From Limnoperna fortunei (taxonomy: Eukaryota; Mollusca; Bivalvia; Mytilida; Modiolidae), in assembly GCA_944474755.1 (NCBI GenBank), contig OX104124.1:28122452-28186451 (forward strand): a stretch of DNA of 64,000 bases, read 5' to 3'. Position 1 is the first letter of the stretch. Each line of letters begins with the position of its first letter. Below, piece by piece: positions 31,401 to 41,547 of this stretch. The position numbers were made by a program, and so were the translations under genes. The notes beneath the pieces were generated by a model that was not told the origin of the DNA, ran no database searches, and saw only the letters and a list, made by a program, of their open reading frames with translations.

Positions 31401-34378
31401 ACAGTTTTCTTGTCTTTAATTGGATTGTAATATGTGTACCAGTTTTTGTCTTGAGATGGCGTGTCAGATGTGTAACAGTTTTCTGTCTTGAAGTGGTGTG
31501 TCAGATGTGTAACAGTTTTCTTGTCTTGAGATGGCGTGTCAGATGTGTAACAGTTTTCTGTCTTGAGATGGCGTGTCAGATGTGTAACAGTTTCCTTGTC
31601 TTGAGATGGCGTGTCAGATGTTTAACAGTATTCTTGTCTTGAAGTGGTGTTTCAGATGTGTAACAGTTTTCTTGTCTTATAGTGGTGTTTCAGATGAGTA
31701 ACAGTTTTCTGTCTTGAAGTGGTGTGTCAGATGTGTAACAGTTTTCTTGTCTTGAGATGGCGTGTCAGATGTGTAACAGTTTTCTTGTCTTGAGATGGCG
31801 TGTCAGATGTGTAACAGTTTTCTTGTCTTGAATTTGTTAGTCAGATGTGTAACAGTTTTCTTGTCTTGAATTGATGTGTCAGATTTGTAAGTTTTCTGTC
31901 TTGAAGTGGCGTGTTTGATGTGTAACAGTTTTCTTGTCTTGAGATGGCGTGTCATATGTGTAACAGTTTTCTTGTCTTGAGATGGCGTGTCAGATGTGTA
32001 ACAGTTTTCTGTCTTGACGTGGTGTGTCAGATGTGTAACAGTTTTCTTGTCTTGAGATGGCGTGCCAGATGTGTACCAGTTTTCTTGTCTTGAATTGGTT
32101 TGTCAGATGGTTTTTTTTTTGTCTTGAGATGACGTGTCAGATGTGTAACAGTTTTCTGTCTTGAGATGGCATGTCAGATGTGTAACAGTTTTCTTGTCTT
32201 GAAGTGGTCTGTCAGATGTGTAACAGTATTATTGTCTTGAGATGGCGTGTCAGATGTCTAACTGTTTTCTTGTCTTGAGATGGCGTGTCAGATGTGCAAC
32301 AGTTTTCTTGTCTTGAATTGGTCTGTCAGATGTGTAACAGTTTTCTTGTCTTGAAGTGGTCTGTCAGATGTGTAACAGTTTTCTGTCTTGAAGTGGTTTT
32401 CTTGTCTTGAGATGGCGTGTCAGATGTGCAACAGTTTTCTTGTCTTGAATTGGATTGTAATATGTGTAACAGTTTTTGTCTTGAGATGGCGTGTCAGATG
32501 TGTAACAGTTTTCTGTCTTGAAGTGGTGTGTCAGATGTGTAACAGTTTTCTTGTCTTGAGATGGCGTGTCAGATGTATAACAGTTTTCTGTCTTGAGATG
32601 GCATGTCAGATGTGTAACAGTTTTCTTGTCTTGAAGTGGTGTGTCAGATGTGTAACAGTATTATTGTCTTGAGATGGCGTGTCAGATGTCTAACTGTTTT
32701 CTTGTCTTGAGATGGCGTGTCAGATGTGCAACAGTTTTCTTGTCTTGAATTGGTCTGTCAGATGTGTAACAGTTTTCTTGTCTTGAAGTGGTCTGTCAGA
32801 TGTGTAACAGTTTTCTGTCTTGAAGTGGTTTTCTTGTCTTGAGATGGCGTGTCAGATGTGCAACAGTTTTCTTGTCTTTAATTGGATTGTAATATGTGTA
32901 CCAGTTTTTGTCTTGAGATGGCGTGTCAGATGTGTAACAGTTTTCTGTCTTGAAGTGGTGTGTCAGATGTGTAACAGTTTTCTTGTCTTGAGATGGCGTG
33001 TCAGATGTGTAACAGTTTTCTGTCTTGAGATGGCGTGTCAGATGTGTAACAGTTTCCTTGTCTTGAGATGGCGTGTCAGATGTTTAACAGTATTCTTGTC
33101 TTGAAGTGGTGTTTCAGATGTGTAACAGTTTTCTTGTCTTATAGTGGTGTTTCAAATGAGTAACAGTTTTCTGTCTTGAAGTGGTGTGTCAGATGTGTAA
33201 CAGTTTTCTTGTCTTGAGATGGCGTGTCAGATGTGTAACAGTTTTCTTGTCTTGAGATGGCGTGTCAGATGTGTAACAGTTTTCTTGTCTTGAATTTGTT
33301 AGTCAGATGTGTAACAGTTTTCTTGTCTTGAATTGATGTGTCAGATTTGTAACAGTTTTATGTCTTGAAGTGGTGTGTTAGATGTGTAACAGTTATCTTG
33401 TCTTGAGATGGCGTGTCATATGTGTAACAGTTTTCTTGTCTTGAGATGGCGTGTCAGATGTGTAACAGTTTTCTGTCTTGAGATGGCATGTCAGATGTGT
33501 AACAGTTTTCTTGTCTTGAAGTGGTGTGTCAGATGTGTAACAGTATTATTGTCTTTAGATGGCGTGTCAGATGTCTAACTGTTTTCTTGTCTTGAGATGG
33601 CGTGTCAGATGTGCAACAGTTTTCTTGTCTTGAATTGGTCTGTCAGATGTGTAACAGTTTTCTTGTCTTGAAGTGGTCTGTCAGATGTGTAACAGTTTTC
33701 TGTCTTGAAGTGGTTTTCTTGTCTTGAGATGGCGTGTCAGATGTGCAACAGTTTTCTTGTCTTGAATTGGATTGTAATATGTGTAACAGTTTTTGTCTTG
33801 AGATGGCGTGTCAGATGTGTAACAGTTTTCTGTCTTGAAGTGGTTTGTCAGATGTGTAACAGTTTTCTTGTCTTGAGATGGCGTGTCAGATGTGTAACAG
33901 TTTTCTGTCTTGAGATGGCGTGTCAGATGTGTAACAGTTTTCTTGTCTTGAGATGGCGTGTCAGATGTTTAACAGTATCCTTGTCTTGAAGTGGTGTTTC
34001 AGATGTGTAACAGTTTTCTTGTCTTATAGTGGTGTTTCAGATGTGTAACAGTTTTCTGTCTTGAAGTGGTGTGTCAGATGTGTAACAGTTTTCTTGTCTT
34101 GAGATGGCGTGTCAGATGTGTAACAGTTTTCTGTCTTGAGATGGCGTGTCAGATGTGTAACAGTTTTCTTGTCTTGAGATGGCGTGTCAGATGTTTAACA
34201 GTATTCTTGTCTTGAAGTGGTGTTTCAGATGTGTAACAGTTTTCTTGTCTTATAGTGGTGTTTCAGATGTGTAACAGTTTTCTTGTCTTGAATTGATGTG
34301 TCAGATTTGTAACAGTTTTCTTGTCTTGAAATGGCGTGTCAGATGTGTAACAGTTTTTTTGTCTTGAAGTGGTGTATT
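28455..34378 (+). repeat. 38-bp minisatellite with higher-order structure (about 6 kb)
   Basis: The unit is ATGGCGTGTCAGATGTGTAA then CAGTTTTCTTGTCTTGAG, with variants of 36-39 bp (TTTCTGTC for TTTCTTGTC, AAGTGGTGTG for AGATGGCGTG). By length there are roughly 150 units. Blocks starting at 30926 and 31358 recur at 32388 and 32820, so a 1,462-bp higher-order unit is duplicated, and a related block starts at 33705. The many forward frames rich in CQMCNSFLVL are repeat products. Confidence 0.95.
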
Positions 34379-34389
34379 AGTCGTGTTAT

Positions 34390-35414
34390 TTCTAACAGTT
34401 CTTCCTGCAAGTTCGTGTTTTACTAAAGTGTTTCTAGAACAATTTCATCAAAACAGTTCTGCTTCAATTATTGTAAGAATTAAAGAAATCCTTATGCAGT
34501 GTAACATGGCTCTTCTCGTTGTTTAAATACTAATACAAATTTGAAAGAAAACTCAACATACAACATTGAAATTATTATACATTGTATACTGTTTTCTATA
34601 CAGAGTTTATTGGATAATTTTATTATTTTCCGACGTTTTGTCATTAATTCAGTGTGTGTAGCCTGCGTTGTAGAACACTGCGTTTAAGCTAGATTAGGTA
34701 AATTCTAATGCAGTTTTAATTTATCGTTCACTTGATAAAATGATCGCTGTTACAGACATAATTTCCAAAACAATACATTGATGCTCTATGTATTTTTTGT
34801 TTAAACGGGACTTTCAGCTATGCTCCGTACAGTGTTGTTATGTATTTTTTAAGTGTACAGGGAGATAACACTATCGCATTTATAAATTGCAACGGCAGTC
34901 TTAGATTTTACAAGCGTAAATATTCGTTTTGTTGTCCCTGTTTTATACGTTGATCACGTTATTTAAATAGACAGTAAAATCGCAGACGGACATTGACAAA
35001 TTGTAAAATACAATTAATACTAAAAGTGATCTTATTTACATGTTTGGATATAAAATTTTTGGGGATTTGAGAGAAACACATAATGTAAGCAAACGTAAAA
35101 AATGTTTATATCAACATAAAAACACCATATTTTGCATTTTAAAATACTTAAAAAAGCATGTCTTTTTTCTTTCAAAAGAAATGCTAATAAAATTTGTGTT
35201 TCCCAGTGTCTTATATTTAAAAAAAAATGATTTACTGATTTTCATTTCAAAATTCAAAAATCCTAATAAGACAAAGGAATCGAGTGTCACGCTTCTCTGC
35301 CCAATGGTTCTATCACTATATATACATAATCACACACATCATATTTAATGTACTTTAATTTTGCATGTTTTAACATCAGAAGCAAACACGATTTAAATAA
35401 ATTCACAATTTATT
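34390..35414. other. Spacer, nothing recognised
   Basis: Short AT-rich chance frames only (for example 35040-35348). Confidence 0.4.
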
Positions 35415-35485
35415 TAACTTTAATGATCGTTATTGTTGAAAACCTCCCATCTACGTGCATAGTGGCATCAGCTTACTTTGATTTC
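35415..35485 (-). pseudogene. Displaced 3' end of the C1q-like pseudogene
   Basis: Joined across the target duplication, the minus-strand frame leaving 45260 (…NVGDEIK) continues here as codons for VS, a TGA, then a short tail before a TAA. The placement follows from the transposon insertion; the tail itself is too short to recognise. Confidence 0.4.
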
Positions 35486-35496
35486 GGGGTCGCCCC

Positions 35497-35606
35497 GATA
35501 TTCCGACACCCCATTAGTCCGACACTCCAATAGTCCGACACCCCATTGGTCCGACACCCCATTTGTCCGACACCCCATTGGTCCGACGCCCCAATAGTCC
35601 GACACA
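35497..35606 (+). repeat. Left subterminal 16-bp repeats of the MULE
   Basis: Seven head-to-tail copies of GTCCGACACCCCATTG and close variants (CCAATA, CCATTT endings). Such arrays are probable transposase-binding sites. Confidence 0.85.
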
Positions 35607-35609
35607 TCG

Positions 35610-37415
35610 TTAGATTTTATCGTTTGTATGTTAATCCTAAGTTTTGTTCAATTTCTAATTGACAGAAGATATTAATTTGTTGAAGGGATCACCCTAAACA
35701 TACTGATTTTTTTATTTCAATTGATCGAACGAGTTCGGATAAAAAAACACTTTTAAACATTTCCGCATTGGTTTTTATGTTAAATGAAGTTCTGCGATCC
35801 GAAAAAACATTACCATCATATAAACATTTACCCAAATGAGATTTTAGTAAGTTTTGCATTGCTTTTTATTTTTTTCTTTTTGTCCTGTGGTGGTGATAAT
35901 TTGTTTATTTCTTATTGGAATAACAAATATGAACGTTGTACAGAACCTTATATAAGTAAATATTTCTGACAGGTTTTTTTCTATTGGTTCGCCAGTTTCA
36001 GAAAAGAAGCCTTTAATAATTGCCGTAGGTGTCTATGTTTAATAAAAACCTAGTCCGATCATCCTTTGTCATCCACAAAACGCATTTATAGATATTGATG
36101 TGAACGTGGGACCACTCTCCTATCAAATTCTAAAAAAGCGTTGGACGGCAGAGGAACCGTCTAGAATTTTATATTGAAAAAAACATGAACTTTGTAGGGG
36201 ACGATAAAGTAATCACATTGTCACGTGGTCAGAGGTTATTTTATTTTATTTTTTTTTTTTGGGGGGGGGGGGGGTAAGATCGGTAGATGGATTTTTTCAG
36301 CGTTGCAGTTTCAAGGAAAAGTAATTAAAATTCTAATCCTACATAAAAATATAAACATGCAGTACATTCAATGAGCATTGTGACCAAGTTTGGTTTTCGT
36401 TAGACCAGTGGTATCCGACTATGTAAATAAATTATTAGTCAGCGACAATAATAACGTCAACGCACGCAATCTGATGGCAATAGATCTGACCTACACATCG
36501 TCAAAAATCGTCCTATTAATTGTTACATCGCTTTTATGACATCCATCAATCCGTTTTGATAAAGAGAATGGAACAAATTTCGTTCCTTTTATCTTATGGC
36601 AACGCAATTTACATCATAACAAACATTTGTGTCAAAGAAATCCCTATACAGCATTTTGTTTCTGTAAAAATTAAAAGGGGAATTTTACTTCCGATTTCTT
36701 GAATATGGTCAACAATAATAAAAAACATAATGGAGTGAACGTTGACATTAAATAGTTACATAATATTTTACTTTTATTTTGATCAAATCTTCTTGCTCAA
36801 GTTATTCCTACTAATTATTTAACTAACAGTATTAAAAAACTATGCTATTCTGCTATGTTACGGGTTGTCTTAAATATGCGTAAAGCAACAGTTTCATTGC
36901 CATATACTAGTATATAACTGAATTTAAAATAAAATAAATATTTCTCCTTAAAGCAGGGACTAGTATAACTTGATTTGTAGGTTCCTGCTTAAAGTAATGA
37001 ACAGTTTATATACACTTTATAATTGTAAGTACTATCTTCTCTTGTCAGCGTATATGTCCATAATGAATAAATTAATGTTGGCACGATATGAAACCTACTA
37101 ATGCAATTTTAAACTTATGCTATGTTCAGTCGATTTTGTTGTTCTATGTGAGCATTGTAAGGTTGCGGAGCCAGTGGACAAATTTAGGACGACTCCTTTT
37201 TACTTTGAATCGGCCAATTTAGGGGAGAAAGGTTTACATAGTGTTTCTATAGTAAATAAAACAAAACAATTCTTGAAACCATATAATTTAGCGGTATTGA
37301 AAAATATAAATTTTACATTTTACTAAGTCAAAAGGTTTTCTTAAATGCATGAAAATATCCATGTGTTGGAATACCGGAATATCTAGTTAGAACATGCCTT
37401 TCCTCACCCACAAGA
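35610..37415. other. MULE 5' region before the transposase, no exon recognised
   Basis: AT-rich, with a T/G homopolymer run near 36240-36275. Frames such as 35784-35969, 36520-36702 and 37117-37326 have no recognisable domain, though the last could be a diverged 5' exon. Confidence 0.4.
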
Positions 37416-40400
37416 ATGTGGTTGGTCTCTTTTGCGTCACAAGACCACGAGATGCCGTTTGTAGCGGCAGGAAATCGCGGAGGAAAAGTTTTGATCAACG
37501 ATGGTTTTCGTTATCAGAAAAATAAAGAGAGACACGATGCCATTTACTGGCGATGCTGGAGATCTGATTGCCGTGCCCCTTGGCAGACCAATGTTTTCAA
37601 TTTAGAGGAGGAAAATCCTAATATTGTTATTTTTAGTGTAAGCAATTTTTTTAGTTTACATGTAAATCTTTCAAGAATTATGCGCTACTTTTAAAACAAT
37701 AAATAAGTATTCCTTATATACTCTGATGCTGTTTAGTGCAAATATACTAGATTAAAATAGTTCATCATCTACTATGTCAACACTGATGTTACGGGTTTGA
37801 GCAGGGCGTGCTCGAATCCATTTTAATTGACTCGCACTGCCATCTTTCCTAACGAAGTTTGCGGTTTTTTTAACACGCTCACTCACCCAAAAGCCAGAAA
37901 AAACATTGGACACATTACTTTATTACGTGATGATTCTGTATAGCTTTATTATACAGATTTTGCAAAATATGCCATATGGACAGTTTGACTGTTATCTAGA
38001 AGTGAATAATATACTATTTAATAATGACATTTTTTGTTTTTGCCATGGTTTTTCTAGTATTGGTCTGGCCGTTGGTCATATCTTACACGAGAATTAGTAT
38101 AATGTTTATTGTTTAATTGTGTATATCTTTCTTTTTTGGCTATGTCATTGATCGTTGGGTAGCCATACTACTACATGTAACCGGACTAGTATTAAGACCA
38201 ATATTGACAAATATGCAGTTATAAAGCATTTATAAATTATTAAGTGATTTATTTACAATATCCTGATAGAAAGAAAATTTAAATAATATTCATTATTTGG
38301 ATCTTTCCATTATCCAGACAGTACAGGTCAGGTCGGACCTAAAGAGGACCTATACAATCCAGTATGTATGTATTCGGGCCACTTCTGATACGGTCTATCC
38401 CGCCACACGCGGTCTGCCCCTTATGTTAGTTTTACCTTTTCGAGTGATTCCCATACATTTGACAAACGTTTTTAGGTACGCTTTAAGATCTTAAAGTGAT
38501 TTTGTATGACTGCTTATTGAGATTACGCATCAACTTTGCAATTTGTTCCTGGTTTTACCAATTTACATTAATAGGACTAAATGTATCATTAAAGTACTTT
38601 TATCTCACCTGGCTGAAGGTAATCAGTTACTTCTATTAAGTTCCGAGGCATTGGTAGCCGAATGTTTAAGGTAGTCAGTCATAGTCATATACATTTGATC
38701 TTGACTGTCAAAACCGCAATTAACAAGGATTGCAGGTTTTAATACGGTTTTTTTTAAATAAAAAGGTCGAGGGGTTTCACTGGGTACTCGGGCTTCCTTC
38801 CTCAATAAAAACTGAACGCCACCATAAAGCTGAAAAATGGCTAAAAGTGATGTTAAGCCCCATTCGACCAACCAACCAACAGTTGTCCGTCCTTAGCGAA
38901 TTGTTATTAATTTGAATCTTCTGAAATAACTTGGCAAATTAAAGTTAACTTTTTGTAGGAATTATGTTCTTAATGTTCTCTATAAAAGGTTGTCCAAAAA
39001 CATGGCTGCCGAGCCCCATTTTTTCTGATTAACTGAAATTAAAAATATAAAAAAAGGCACAGGACCCAAAAAAGTAATCACAATTTCGAATTCTCTAAAA
39101 TTTAAGTAGTATCAAAGTCAAAAACGCTAAATTAAGTAATTGTGTTGTAATTTCCTCTAGTATTCCAATATTAAAGTTTCAAGATTGCCAGGATGAGCTA
39201 ATTTTGTATTACGAACGTCTGTTAAACCTGTGAGCGATACAGACTCTCTATCTTTTTATTCTTCGTGTATTATTAAAATATTATTCAAAACTCTTATGAA
39301 TTAAATACTATGTATGTGGTTCAGGTGGGGACTCATCAGCACCAAAGTGATCAAAGCATGATAGACGAGTCTACACTTAAAACCAGAATGCTCGACAAGG
39401 TGTCTGGTGATCCTACAAAAACTTGCAGACAGGTCTATGATGAAGTACTGGTAAACGCTGATTCTGTCCTTGATAATGTGCCGTCCTACGCATCGGTGAA
39501 GACAACCCTTGAAAGAAAACGGACAAGGGAAATTCCACCTATTCCTGCTTCTGTATATGATGTCAACATAGATGGTCAGTGGAAAAGAACTAAAGATGGC
39601 CAAAAGTTTCTTAGTCACCAGGATAATAACTGGGAATAGCGATTTTCACAACAAGAAACGGCTTGGAAAATTTAGGACGATGCAGTTACATATATTTGGA
39701 CGGTACATTCAAAACAACACCATTTCCTTACAAACAATTTTTTACTATTCACGGGCTTTATCAGGACAGAGTGATTCCTTTTGTGTTCGTCCTGATGACA
39801 AGGAAAGAAACTGGTCAGTATCGGCAGGTTTTTTCCCATATAAAGAGGCGGTACAGCAGAATAACGGGAAGGCAACTTGCACCAGAAAAAATAATAACCG
39901 ATTTTGAGACACCTATGTTAAATGCGGCTGAAACAGAATTCCCGCAAGCACAAATATGCGGCTGTTTTTTTCATCTGTGTCGAAGTATTTGGCGGAGACT
40001 GCAACGATTAGGGTTAAGGCGACCTTACGACAGAAATGCAAACGTAAAAAGATGCACAAGAAAGATTATGGCAATAGCATATTTGCCAATACTTCTCGTA
40101 AGAGCTAATTTTAACCAGTTGTGTCATAATAATTTAACAAGACGGCTTTGTCGTCGTTATCCAGCTCTTCAAGATTTGTTGAACTATTTTAGAGCTAACT
40201 ATTTGGATGGACAGTTTGCAGCTGGTATGTGGAACGTATACACACGGAACATGGACAACAGAACAAACAATCATGTAGAGTGTAAGTACCTTTAAATTCT
40301 ATTTGCGTGCATTAGGACTAATATTATTTTCTCTAATGTAAGGCGTCGCCACAGAATATATTTTTTCATTATTAGCATTATTTTATATAGCAGAAATCCT

Positions 40401-41079
40401 TCAGAATATTTTTTTTCTTACCCTCTGCTTCCAAAATACTTTTTTCATCAGAAATCATTTTCAAAATATTTTTTTAGGAAAAAACCAAGGCCCCCCCCCC
40501 CGTGCAAGTTAAATGGTCGGTCCCTGACTGTTATAAGAAATGTTTATGGAAGTATAGATTATTTACGTTTTTTGAAAAAAAGATGCATTGTCAGCCCTGA
40601 GCTGAGATGACGAGAAAATTCATCCTCGAGTCACGAAAAAACTCTGTTTATGGCTGTTTTGCTACATTGTGACGTCACAGTGTTTACTTGCATGTAACGA
40701 CGTCTTGACAGCCAGGTGAGATGGGCCCATCTCACTCTAGTAGAGTGAGATGGTATGATACCGCACACAAAGATTAAAGGAAAATACTGCAGAATAGCGA
40801 TAATTTATTAATTTATTTAATCGATATTTCGCAATATTTTCCTTTGAGTCAATACAACATACATATATATATATTGGCACATTAAATTCCAACACTAGAA
40901 GTTACATAATTATATTTCACAAGTACTTTCACGTCTTCCGACGATCTTCAGGTGATTCACGTCGGAAGACGTGAAAGTACTTGTGAAATATAATTATGTA
41001 ACTTTTAGTCGTGTTGGAATTTAATGTGCCAATTATATAATTGATTTTTGATGAAAACTGTATACAAAATTTACTTTGG

Positions 41080-41122
<43 letters not shown>

Positions 41123-41516
41123 AGGATTGTTTTCAATTGCTGGTTAGATTATTGGATATAAACGACTTTGGGTCGATTTACGCTGAATAAACCGCGAAGC
41201 GGTTTATGTTGCAGCGTAAATCGATCCAAAGTCGTTTATATCCAATAATCTAACCAACAATTGAAAACAAACCTTATATTTTAAATTCTATAGTAAAAAT
41301 GAAGTAACAAGAACAATATTTTACAAGTAATCAAATAATATTTGCAATTCACAATTTTAGTGTCGTCACTTGTTGTTTGCGGAAGATTTCAGGTATAGTC
41401 AACGTCATCAATACATCTTATTATGACGTCACAATCAGTCACGTGCTGAAAAACCAAGTTAGGTTATACGTAATAACCAACTTTGCTCATATATTGAGTA
41501 TTTAAACGAAATTAAA

Positions 41517-41547
<31 letters not shown>

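Noticed and set aside
29825..33989. Repeated forward frames of about 94 residues rich in CQMCNSFLVL
   Set aside because: They are translations of the 38-bp minisatellite; starts and stops fall wherever unit variants allow, and no exon signals fit.
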